A stretch of 32,243 nt of DNA from contig JAHFDB010000016.1 in the NCBI GenBank assembly GCA_023249195.1, positions 1 through 32,243 on the forward strand, in the 5' to 3' direction. The notes beneath the pieces are model-generated. The model was not told the DNA's origin, did no database searches, and saw nothing but the letters and a program-made list of their open reading frames with translations. Origin of the DNA: a bacterium. GTDB taxonomy: Bacteria > Margulisbacteria > Marinamargulisbacteria > SXXA01 > JAHFDB01. This document shows, one piece after another, positions 16,605 through 25,200 of the stretch (the stretch's first letter is position 1; every line of letters starts with the position of its first letter). A program made the translations under genes and the position numbers.

Positions 16605-17895
16605 GAAAATTCCTCTCAACAAAGCCGGTCGGGTGGGGGCGATGTCAGCTTCAGCTGTCAAACTTGCAGCCAAACATGGGGTGTACTTAGCCTCACGCCC
16701 TTTTTCCTCTAAAGAAAGACGGTCAAAAATCCAAAGCGAACACTATCAACAGGTTGCAAAAAGTATTTTTGAGACTGTAGCAAGCCTTAAAGGAGCAGCA
16801 TTAAAAGCCTTGCAAATGGTGAGTTCTGAAGCCGATTTATTACCACCAGAATTCCGTACTGTTTTTGCAAAAGCATGCTATCAGGTGCCCCCCCTGAATC
16901 GGGCTTTGGTGCGTAAAGTGATCATGTCTCAGTTGGAAAAACCTCCGGAAACGCTATTTGAGCGTTTTGAAACTGAAGCCTTTGCGGCAGCTTCAATCGG
17001 GCAGGTGCATCGGGCCGATACTATAGAGGGGGCAGCGGTCGTGGTCAAAATTCAGTATCCTGGTATCGCGGTAACCATTGCGCATGACCTTTCTTTACTG
17101 AGGATGCTTTTAGGACCCTTGTTAAAGCCGATTTTGAAAGACAAGCAGAAAATTTTACATACCATTCTAGAAGAGTGCGAGACACGGTTTATAGAAGAAA
17201 CCGATTATGTGAAAGAGCGTTCCTCAATGAACTGGTTTCGAAAGGCGAACCATCATCCCGACATTGTGATTCCTAGAGCATGGCCGTCGTTGAGCTCGGG
17301 CTCGGTTCTGACCATGGACTATCTCCAGGGGATGCATCTGGAGGAGTGGCTTCAAACGGATCCTTCTCAAAGTGATCGAGACCATTATGGACAATTAATG
17401 TGGGATTTCTTCATGACTTTTTTTACTCAACATCACATTTTGCATGCAGATCCGAATATTGGAAATTTTTTGTTTTTGAAAGAAGGAAAATTAGGCGTAT
17501 TGGATTTTGGGTGTATCAAGAGCGTTTCTTCTGAATTTCCTGCAAACATTCTGAGTTTGATTCAAAGCCATATCAACCATGATATCGCATCTGTACTCAG
17601 ACTGTATCGTCAATTTGGCATTATCGGCGATGCTATGACGGACACCCCTGCACACATTGACTCTAAATTAGCAGGTTTCCGTGCTTGGTTGACCGAACCG
17701 TATCGACATGAACGGTTTGATTTTGGGGCTCATCCTGACTATATGAAACAGCGTCTAGAGGCTAACTTTAGGACAGCTGGAGACGTATTGATCAATACCA
17801 CCCCTGATTTTGTGATGTTTGATCGGACCTACATGGGACTGATGAATACCTTGTCTCGGATGAGATCGAGGGTGGTAATGGGGGGCTATCTCTAG
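16591..17895 (+). CDS. ABC1/UbiB/AarF-type atypical kinase
   Basis: A 434-aa protein-kinase-like protein of the ABC1 (ADCK/UbiB) family; members support quinone or other lipid metabolism and bind ATP. Visible are the Ala-rich loop FAAASIGQVHRA (131-142), the nucleotide-site Lys153 in VVKIQYPG, the catalytic-loop motif H285-A-D287-P-N-I-G-N292, and DFG at 305-307. The family KxGQ motif is altered: LKGAALKALQMVS has K72-A-L-Q75, so Gly is replaced by Leu. The canonical C-terminal two-helix anchor of UbiB is absent. The gene is coupled to the TetR gene (14-nt overlap) and ends 16 nt before a convergent minus-strand gene. Confidence 0.87.
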   Translation: MEKNKKIPLNKAGRVGAMSASAVKLAAKHGVYLASRPFSSKERRSKIQSEHYQQVAKSIFETVASLKGAALKALQMVSSEADLLPPEFRTVFAKACYQVPPLNRALVRKVIMSQLEKPPETLFERFETEAFAAASIGQVHRADTIEGAAVVVKIQYPGIAVTIAHDLSLLRMLLGPLLKPILKDKQKILHTILEECETRFIEETDYVKERSSMNWFRKANHHPDIVIPRAWPSLSSGSVLTMDYLQGMHLEEWLQTDPSQSDRDHYGQLMWDFFMTFFTQHHILHADPNIGNFLFLKEGKLGVLDFGCIKSVSSEFPANILSLIQSHINHDIASVLRLYRQFGIIGDAMTDTPAHIDSKLAGFRAWLTEPYRHERFDFGAHPDYMKQRLEANFRTAGDVLINTTPDFVMFDRTYMGLMNTLSRMRSRVVMGGYL

Positions 17896-17911
17896 ACAAC
17901 ATGACATCGTA

Positions 17912-18454
17912 CTAGCCTCGTTGTGTTGTTAAAACCACCTCATCTTCCCCGTCAATTTCGCAAAGCCTTACTTTGATATAGTCGGTTTTTTCTGTCAAAA
18001 GCGTTTTGCCTATAAAGTTGGCAAAAATGGGCAACTGCCTATGCCCTCGATCGATCAAAACAGCCAGCTCGATAGAGGCAGGTCTTCCGAAGTCTGAGAG
18101 GGCATTGAGGGAAGCCCGAATGGTTCTGCCACTAAACAACACATCGTCTACCAAAATGAGTGTTTTATTAGTGAGATTGAAGGGGATATCCGTTTCCCTC
18201 AGGGTTACAAATTGACCCCTGGAAAGCAGATCGTCTCGATAAAGGGAGCTGTCAAGTTTTCCTATGGGGAGGGTTATGCCTGTTTTTTTTTCGATGGCCA
18301 CTTTAAGCCTGTCTGCAACGGGATACCCTGCCGATAAAATTCCCACCAAGACTACGCCTTCTAAGGAAGGGTGTTGCTCCGTTATTTTATCGGCGAGCGC
18401 GTGTATGGCGTGTGTAATTTCCTCGCCGGTCATCGCGTGTTCCGAAAGGATCAT
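17912..18454 (-). CDS. pyrR: PyrR bifunctional pyrimidine regulator / uracil phosphoribosyltransferase
   Basis: A 180-aa PRPP-binding protein. PyrR binds pyr mRNA in response to UMP and may also convert uracil plus PRPP to UMP. The PRPP motif TLILVDDVLFSGRTIRAS and the family stretch VLIDRGHRQLPI are clear; SSLYRDDL is also typical. It overlaps hisB by 4 nt (ATGA) and is the last gene of a minus-strand ribH-hisB-pyrR run. No PyrR-binding RNA loop or pyr gene is visible nearby, so the target must lie elsewhere or the enzyme activity may be primary here. Confidence 0.92.
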   Translation of the reverse strand: MILSEHAMTGEEITHAIHALADKITEQHPSLEGVVLVGILSAGYPVADRLKVAIEKKTGITLPIGKLDSSLYRDDLLSRGQFVTLRETDIPFNLTNKTLILVDDVLFSGRTIRASLNALSDFGRPASIELAVLIDRGHRQLPIFANFIGKTLLTEKTDYIKVRLCEIDGEDEVVLTTQRG

Positions 18455-19041
18455 AGCGCCCCTTTGGTAGAAGGAATGCCTTTTTTTCTAGGGTTAATGA
18501 CAGATGCTTGATCTAGAAATACGCCCAGCCCCTTAAAACACGCTTCGATCATGTGGTGAAGATTGGTTCCAGATTTTAGCTCAATGTGAAGATTAATTCT
18601 GGCATTATTCACAAAGGCCCTAAAAAACTCTTCGGCAAGTTCAACATCAAAAGCCCCTACTTTGGCCTTAGGGAAGTCGGCAACAAAAGACAAATAAGGT
18701 CGATTGCTGATATCTATGGCTACTTGGCACAGGGTTTCATCCATGGGCATTAGCCCCGAGGCAAAACGTTGAATGCCCTTGGCATCCCCCAAGGCTTCAC
18801 GGAAAGCTTGGCCAAGGCAAATCCCCACATCTTCTACGGTATGATGAAAATCAACGTCTAAGTCCCCTTTCGCTTTTAAATGGAGATCGAATAGCCCATG
18901 AGTCGTCATCAAATTGAGCATGTGATCAAAAAAGGCGACTCCTGTTGCAATGGTTGATTTTCCCGTGCCGTCTATTGAAAAGGTTAATTCGATATCCGTT
19001 TCGTTTGTTTTACGGTTGATAGATGCTTTTCTGTCCGCCAT
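18451..19041 (-). CDS. hisB: Imidazoleglycerol-phosphate dehydratase
   Basis: A 196-aa monofunctional enzyme of histidine synthesis, converting imidazoleglycerol phosphate to imidazole-acetol phosphate using manganese. Signatures are FFDHMLNLMTTHGLFDL, the metal-binding DVDFHHTVEDVGICLGQA, and the C-terminal HHMIEACFKGLGVFLDQA. Length is normal for single-domain HisB. GGGAGA precedes the ATG at good spacing. There are no other his genes around, so it is detached from a his operon. Confidence 0.95.
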   Translation of the reverse strand: MADRKASINRKTNETDIELTFSIDGTGKSTIATGVAFFDHMLNLMTTHGLFDLHLKAKGDLDVDFHHTVEDVGICLGQAFREALGDAKGIQRFASGLMPMDETLCQVAIDISNRPYLSFVADFPKAKVGAFDVELAEEFFRAFVNNARINLHIELKSGTNLHHMIEACFKGLGVFLDQASVINPRKKGIPSTKGAL

Positions 19042-19071
19042 GATATTCTCCCTTGTGTTTTGAAATACGCT

Positions 19072-19515
19072 TTAGGAAGCGCTGATTTGAGCAGATGCTT
19101 TCAAAAATCCTAACAAAGCCTTTGCTGTTTCTTGGCCTTTTTCAAAAAGATGTGCTTGAAAAAAAGCATGATGAATATCGTGTTCATGAAAGTGGTGCGG
19201 GGTCATGACACAGGATAATACAGGGACTCCAGAATCAAGCTGAACCCTCATTAACCCATCAATCACGGCCTGTCCAACAAAGTCGTGGCGATAAATGCCC
19301 CCATCAACAACCAATCCAAATGCGAGAACCCCTTCATAACGTCCTGACTGGGTACATTTTTGCGCTAAAAGAGGAATTTCCAGACTACCAGGAACTGTAA
19401 ATCGGTCTAGTTGACCCTCTGAATATCCTGCCGAAACTAAGGCCTGCAGACATGCGTTTACTGCTATTTGAACCAATTCTGAATGCCATTCGGCGCTAAT
19501 AAATGCAATTTTCAT
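19072..19515 (-). CDS. ribH: 6,7-dimethyl-8-ribityllumazine synthase, type II-like
   Basis: About 147 aa from the ATG at 19515. The listed longer ORF begins with TTG at 19533, which is less likely. The enzyme condenses ribityl-aminouracil and dihydroxybutanone phosphate in riboflavin synthesis. FTVPGSLEIPLLAQK, VVDGGIYRHDFVGQAVIDGL with candidate catalytic His77, and VLSCVMTPHHFHEHDIHHAFF match the type II (RibH2-like, Brucella/Rhizobium) pattern rather than the common 60-mer type. It is the first gene of the minus-strand run; no other rib gene is nearby. No clear Shine-Dalgarno is seen. Confidence 0.88.
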   Translation of the reverse strand: MKIAFISAEWHSELVQIAVNACLQALVSAGYSEGQLDRFTVPGSLEIPLLAQKCTQSGRYEGVLAFGLVVDGGIYRHDFVGQAVIDGLMRVQLDSGVPVLSCVMTPHHFHEHDIHHAFFQAHLFEKGQETAKALLGFLKASAQISAS

Positions 19516-19521
19516 ACGGAT

Positions 19522-19531
19522 GAGTATACTC
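19522..19531. promoter_or_regulatory. Palindrome GAGTATACTC before ribH
   Basis: A perfect 10-bp palindrome 7 nt before the ribH ATG. On the minus strand it contains TATACT, a good -10-like hexamer which would place transcription start at about the ATG (leaderless). No matching -35 was found. Confidence 0.3.
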
Positions 19532-19587
19532 AAAAAAATAAAAAATGAGGAGCCCTTAATAAAAGCCCTTATAGCAGTAAAGCCTTA

Positions 19588-19596
19588 CCCCCCCCC
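19588..19596 (+). repeat. C9 homopolymer in divergent intergenic region
   Basis: Nine consecutive C residues (G9 on the minus strand) lie 15 nt upstream of the -35 of the PEPC-like promoter and about 70 nt upstream of ribH. The tract is non-coding as I annotate the genes. Length variation would change promoter-upstream geometry; sequencing error is also possible in such runs. Confidence 0.85.
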
Positions 19597-19610
19597 TCCT
19601 GTTTGAGTGC

Positions 19611-19639
19611 TTGATTCCCCTTGTAAAATCCGGTACTAT
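19611..19639 (+). promoter_or_regulatory. Sigma-70-type promoter for PEPC-like gene
   Basis: TTGATT (19611-19616), a 17-nt spacer and TACTAT (19634-19639) form a good sigma-70 promoter. If used, transcription starts near 19646, so the GTG at 19607 in the ORF list cannot be the start of that transcript. Confidence 0.5.
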
Positions 19640-19675
19640 CGGCGGTTCAAATTCACAAGCCATAAGAAGGGGAAT
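19614..19675. repeat. 9-bp inverted repeat around PEPC-like promoter
   Basis: ATTCCCCTT (19614-19622) is perfectly complementary to AAGGGGAAT (19667-19675), which is followed by a run of T. The left arm overlaps the promoter -35/spacer and the right arm is in the presumed 5' leader. It may be an operator pair or chance. Confidence 0.35.
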
Positions 19676-19708
19676 TTTTTTGGCCTGAGTAGGAAGTGGG
19701 ACATCTCG

Positions 19709-22168
19709 GTGTACTTTAGCAAGATTCTGGCAGTTAGATCTTCGTCTAGCTCAGATAGCCTTTTTAGTTCCCCAACCTCAAGTTCCCCTGCTCCTACAAG
19801 AAGAACGCCTCCTACTTTTTGTACAACAGATATTGATCCTGCCGCATTTAATGCGATTCGAGAGACTTACGAAACAAAATTTACAGAGAGCTTGTCTCGG
19901 ATGAATCTTTCTCAGAAACAGAAGGATATTGTCCAGGTTTTAGGAATCCAAGCGGCCTGGAATGCGATGAGAATTACCATGGCAACGTTGAGAATGGAAA
20001 GCCAGGCTGTGAACGCTTATCTGGCAAAACATGACAGCCTCGAGGCCTTCCTAGAGACCCTCAAACAATGTAGGCCCACCCGAAATGTGTATACGATGCA
20101 TCCGACCGTTATTGTTGCTCCTAAAGATAATGAGTTGATCTACGATCTGTCTCTGGCCTTGATTGAGGGGGATGAGCTTGGCATTAAGGCCTGCATCGAG
20201 GCGCTATCGACGCATACCGCAGCTTCTCCACTTCGGAGTCCCAATACTAAGGTAGATGCCGCCATTGCCCTGTGTCGCGGCGTGGATGATTTTGCAGAGG
20301 CTATCGAGCATGCCTTTGTGCACTTTAATAAAATGTGTTTGGCAATCAAGCCTGCCGATTATGCCCGCTCAGGAAAAAGAGACTTATTCAAAGCCTTTGC
20401 ACAAAAACTAGTGGGTGCCACAATTCCCCATTCTTGGGTTCCTTTTGATATGGATGGAGACAGGTTTGAACCAGCAACTGCGATGGCTGCGGCAGGGATA
20501 TTTAGAATCACCTTTCTTGAGAAACTTTTCCGCGCTATTCCCGATACATTCCCCCAAAAAAATAGGGTAGGCATTTCTTTAAGACATGCCATTGAAGCCT
20601 TTTTGGCAGAAGGGCCCCCTCTGATCGAAGAAGAAAAAGAATATCCTGAGACCCTTAGGGCCTTGCTCGTCACACTTCCTTCAGGAACCCTGATGAGCGA
20701 TAGTGAACTTCTGAAAGAAATCGTTAAACTAAAAACACATCGGTCCCAACATATCTATCTGCTCGCTTCTATAGCTGAAACTGTCGGTTTTTATGGAACA
20801 AAATTTCATATTCGCCAAGAGGGCGAAGTGATTCGAGCTGCGTTAACTGCACTAGAAAAAAAACCGCCAGAACAATCCATAGATGAGTACATTAATGGGC
20901 TTGATAAGGGCCCTAAAACCCACGAGTTTTTGCAGATGATGATCGCCCTAAAGGGTCTGCAAGCACAGAACCCCAATGCGCTACATCGACTGATTATTAG
21001 CCAGGCCAATGAGGGCGACTTTTCTGCAGGGAAAGCCCTTTTGAGTACACTTGGAATGACACTCAAGCTTTGTCCGCTGATTGAAGAAACCCGAAAAATG
21101 GGAAATATAAAAACCTATGTTGAAGAAATGCTTCAACATCCAGAACAAATTGTAGCTCAGGGAAACCGCATTTATGTCCAACTGGCTGGAAGTGATGCTT
21201 CTCGGGTCGGGGGGGTTCCCGCAGCCAGAATTCAACAAGTAACCGCCGTTTTTGAGATAGCAGAACTCGTCCGTACCCATAACCACAGAAAGGGTACAAA
21301 CTTTGAGTTGGTGCTCTTTAATGGTGCGGGGGGATCTCCGCTTCGCTGTGGCCCAATCGGGGATCCCTTCCACCATCATTCAGGTGTTACCCACTCCATG
21401 GTAAATCCTCAAGGGGTTCGCACAGAAAGAACACAGCAAGGAATCGCTGCATTGGGAGACAAAGGTGTCCACCATCCCGCTTACTATATGGCTCTACTGC
21501 ACGCGATCGATCATCACTGGCAAAGGGGACCCCATACGCAACCCTCTTTGAGGGCTGCTTTTATTGAAGATCTGAGAGACATTGCAGAGACCTCAGAAAC
21601 AACCTATCGGGAAATTTGGACGGCTTTACCTCCAGATGTGTGTGCCGAGTTCAAAGGTTTGCAGACACTTTATGGCCAGCTCAATGGGGGTGCGAGAAAA
21701 ATAAAACGGGCCGATGGGCCTGAGGTTAAAGAACCCGATAAAGAACCTTGGGATAAAGTGCGTGCTATTACTCAAAACGCAGTCCAGTATATTTTTGGGG
21801 TACTCTTAAGCATGGTAACGGCCCCCCAAGTACTTCGGGATCTCGCGCTCATTTTAGAAAAATCAGATCTCACTTCAGACGAAAGACAGATTGTGTCTGA
21901 CCTGATATCTGATCTTAGAACCCGCATTAAATTAATATCTCCGTTTATTGATCTCGGAAACGCCGCGAGAGTAAGCGAAGAAGTGCGCCGATCTCATCAA
22001 GAGATGCTGGATATCGAAGGTGCCATGAATGAAGCACGACTCCATAACCCGCAACCAGATGTGATCCATTCAGCACGAAAAATCATTGAAACGTCGACAG
22101 ACCCAGAACAACGCAAACGGGCCGCATGGCTATTATTAAATGCCAGCGCTGTGATAAGGGTGGCTTAA
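19709..22168 (+). CDS. Divergent phosphoenolpyruvate carboxylase-like protein
   Basis: An 819-aa protein from GTG 19709; the listed ORF is 853 aa from 19607. It is a remote PEPC homologue by ordered motif correspondence: VYTMHPTV for TAHPTE; SWVPFDMDGDRFEP for the GGDRDGNPF region; QLAGSDASRVGG for GYSDSxKDxG; LFNGAGGSPLRCGP for FHGRGGTVGRGGGP; GGARKIKR and VRAITQNAVQYIFG for SRPxKRR and LRAIPWIFAWTQ. PEPC makes oxaloacetate from PEP and bicarbonate. Several residues important in E. coli PEPC differ: Lys546 position is Arg, His579 is Asn, Arg581 is Ala. The usual C-terminal NTG is missing. His138 and Arg587 equivalents remain. Activity is therefore uncertain. A Ser/Pro-rich N-terminus precedes the domain. 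AGGAAG is 12 nt before the chosen GTG. A pyruvate-carboxylase-like gene follows after 45 nt. Confidence 0.72.
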   Translation: MYFSKILAVRSSSSSDSLFSSPTSSSPAPTRRTPPTFCTTDIDPAAFNAIRETYETKFTESLSRMNLSQKQKDIVQVLGIQAAWNAMRITMATLRMESQAVNAYLAKHDSLEAFLETLKQCRPTRNVYTMHPTVIVAPKDNELIYDLSLALIEGDELGIKACIEALSTHTAASPLRSPNTKVDAAIALCRGVDDFAEAIEHAFVHFNKMCLAIKPADYARSGKRDLFKAFAQKLVGATIPHSWVPFDMDGDRFEPATAMAAAGIFRITFLEKLFRAIPDTFPQKNRVGISLRHAIEAFLAEGPPLIEEEKEYPETLRALLVTLPSGTLMSDSELLKEIVKLKTHRSQHIYLLASIAETVGFYGTKFHIRQEGEVIRAALTALEKKPPEQSIDEYINGLDKGPKTHEFLQMMIALKGLQAQNPNALHRLIISQANEGDFSAGKALLSTLGMTLKLCPLIEETRKMGNIKTYVEEMLQHPEQIVAQGNRIYVQLAGSDASRVGGVPAARIQQVTAVFEIAELVRTHNHRKGTNFELVLFNGAGGSPLRCGPIGDPFHHHSGVTHSMVNPQGVRTERTQQGIAALGDKGVHHPAYYMALLHAIDHHWQRGPHTQPSLRAAFIEDLRDIAETSETTYREIWTALPPDVCAEFKGLQTLYGQLNGGARKIKRADGPEVKEPDKEPWDKVRAITQNAVQYIFGVLLSMVTAPQVLRDLALILEKSDLTSDERQIVSDLISDLRTRIKLISPFIDLGNAARVSEEVRRSHQEMLDIEGAMNEARLHNPQPDVIHSARKIIETSTDPEQRKRAAWLLLNASAVIRVA

Positions 22169-22199
22169 TCCGCTTCCGTTCATAGAAAACCAGAAAAAT

Positions 22200-22205
22200 A
22201 AGGAG
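22200..22205 (+). promoter_or_regulatory. Shine-Dalgarno deciding the long PYC-like start
   Basis: AAGGAG is 8 nt before the ATG at 22214, supporting translation of the full basic N-terminal extension rather than a start at an internal Met. Confidence 0.75.
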
Positions 22206-22213
22206 AAAAAAAA

Positions 22214-25200
22214 ATGGCACTCGTACAAAGAATGGTCCAGCAACTAGAATCTCGTGGAGCACACTTAGCCACCCAATTGAGAACGCGAGGGCTCACCCCA
22301 GCAAGCTGTGCTCAAACAAAAGCCCACAGACCCATGGCTCCAAAGCAAGTTCTTTCCCCTGCTCAAGTAAGATTACCTATTTCAGCCGGCAACACCATGG
22401 CTTTACGTAGCCGAATGGATGGTGAAATTGCCAGAAGGTTTCTGTCCACCATGTCTACCCGGTCTGAACCTCGTCCTAAGCCTGGACAAAAAACGGTAGT
22501 GATCATCGGGCGGGGGCCAGCGGCAGATCAAACATCTTTTGCAGCACGAGCACAGGGTCATTTTGTTGTTCAAGTCTGTTCACGAGATGATAAGCCTGTC
22601 GGATATGCTAACCGAGTAGTGCCACTCTCTGGAACAGGAACTGCGGCTTATATGAATACGAAAGAAATAATTGAAATTGCAAAAAGCGTAAAAGCAGATA
22701 TGGTTCACCCAGGATGGGGGCTTCTTTCCGAAAATCCAGCTGCATTTCTCGAATTCGAACAAGCCGGCTTAAACATGGTCGGGCCTTCTTCTGATGCCAT
22801 GGCGAAATTGGGAAGTAAAGCCTCTGCCATGAGATGTGCCAAAGAAGCTGGGGTTCCTGTGGTTCCCTCCAGTGAAGTATTGCTGGATGTTGAAGCAGCT
22901 GTAGCATTTGCAAATACCACCGTATACCCTATTAACATCGTATCTGTTGCCGGGGGCGGAGGTCGTGGCCAAAAAATGGTCGAAAATGAAGCTCAGTTAA
23001 GAGCGTGTTTTCCCGAAGTGAGAGCCCAAGCACAGTCTTTATTTGGAAACCCCGATGTTTTTTTGAAGAAATTTCTTATAGATACTCCCGAAAGACCCTT
23101 GCAACATATTGAAGTACAAATTCTGATGGATAAAGAGGGAAATGCGCTTGACCTTGGTCCATATAATTATAAACTCACCCGAAATTGCACTTTACAAGAT
23201 AATGGTCAAAAAATTGCCGAAGAAGGGCCTGCTGATCCTGCCCAAAAAGAAATATGGAATAGGATGGTTGCAGATTCCATTCGACTTGCGAAATTGGGGG
23301 GATACACAGGTGCTGCCACTGTTGAGTTTCTTTTTGATCAAGCCACAGGAAACTATTACTTTTTAGAGGTAAATACACGCCTTCAAGTAGAAAATGGGGT
23401 GACAGCACAGGTGACAGGCATTGATATTCCTGCTGCCCAATACAAAATTGCGATGGGTCAAACGATAGCTCACATTTTTCCGCCTCATATAGGCGAAGGA
23501 CCCGACAGGTTTGCAGCTCAGGTGCGTATCAACGGAAAAAGGGTCAAAAAGAGGGGCGAAGCTGTGGGAACTGTTCCAAATCCACAAGAAAGATTTCCAC
23601 TTGTTATACCCCCTAGACACGTCACCGTAGTCGGCGCCCCAACAGGGGTTCCTCAGGCTTTCGACTCTACCGTAGCACTTGTGATTGCAGCGGGCGATTC
23701 AAGAGATAGCGCCCTTGATCAACTGACCACCTCCTTAACAGAAGGCTATTTCCCTGGCACCAGTGTGGATCTTGCCATAGCCGCGATAGAAGATGGTCGA
23801 TTCAGAGCGGGTACTCACGGAGTGGGCGCATTAAACAGATGGATGCAAGAGCCCTCTTTTCAAGAAACAATTCAAGAACCTCGCAATCGATGGGATCAAG
23901 CCTATAAACTGGCTAAATATGCTGCTGACGTAACCGTAAACGGCCCCCCACCTTCTTTAGGAGTCGTCAATCCGCTACCGGCATGTATCCCAAGACTTCC
24001 ACAGCCCGATCTTTCATCTCTGAAGGGTATCGCACCTCAAAAATCTTACGGACAAACCTGGACAGAGGGAGGGGCATCCGCTGTTGTCGCAAGATGGAAA
24101 CAAGAGGCAAAAGAAGGAAAAATTCATCTTCAAGACAACTCTTTAAGAGACGGCCCCCAAACTACCCAAGCCAATCGCGTTGTCCATTCAGATACGATGA
24201 TGGCTACAGAATTTTTAAATGCCATTGCACACACCACAGCTGCCCCTGCAGCCGTAGAGGTTGGAGGTGGCGCCAATACCCATGTTCAGTTGAGATTCCT
24301 TAGAGAAGATCCCTTTGGAAATACAAAAGATCTTCAAGAAGCAATGACCCATGTGATTACATCTGCCCTTATGAGGGCAGCGAGTACCGTTGCCTATGGA
24401 GATACCTCACCCGATTTAACAACGGTCGATGAAGTCTATATGAGGATGGTAAAAGAAGGTGGCATCAGAAAGCTCAGAATTTTTCACGCCTTTAACGATG
24501 TTTCACGCATTGGCGAAACCGAGTTAAGACAATTGGAACAAGCCGTTTGTGCAGGGGCAAAAACGGGTGCCATTCTGGAACTGTGCGCGGTTTTTCATCC
24601 TGACCACACAACACAAGACTATGTCCATATTTTTCAAAGGCTGCACGCTGCAGCAACGTTGCACGGGGCACAGGATCGGGTTATGTTTTGCATCAAAGAT
24701 GCCCAAGGAAGAATTGGCACAGACAATTATGGCCCCCTTGAAGAGGTAGTCGCTGGGGTAGCCAGTGCCATTGGAAAACCCCCTGAAAACGTTTTGTTCA
24801 GTCTACATACACATAATAGTCGTCAAACATCTGCGGAAGTCTATCGTCACTTGGCAGAGAAAGGGTTCTCCTTTTTTGATTTTTGCCGAGACCCTCGGGT
24901 AGCCAATGGAACACAGCCCGGCTTGGGTCAAGTAGTGGGTACTTTGCGCCAAGAGGGGCGAACCCTTCCCGATTTGGGGGCTTGGGGAGGGCTCAACGCC
25001 TATGACGAGGCTATGATGGCCCGATATGCACCCTTTATGCCCAAGGATAGCCTGACTCCTCATTTGGCCGCTGTGGTGGGGCTTCCCCCGGGCATGATGT
25101 CGAATGTTTTTGTCCAGTACGAAGCTGTCATAAAAGACCGGATTCCAGACCCAGGAATAAGAAAAGAAAAATTCCAGTGGTTCTTGGCTCTTTATAAAAT

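Noticed and set aside
16888-16894. C7 run in the ABC1 kinase gene as a slippage tract
   Set aside because: Short and within a continuous good reading frame; ordinary for this base composition.
17896-17929. ACAACA...TGTTGT inverted repeat between convergent kinase and pyrR genes as a terminator
   Set aside because: Stem is only 6 bp and AT-rich with a 22-nt loop, and one arm lies in the 3' end of pyrR. Too weak to call.
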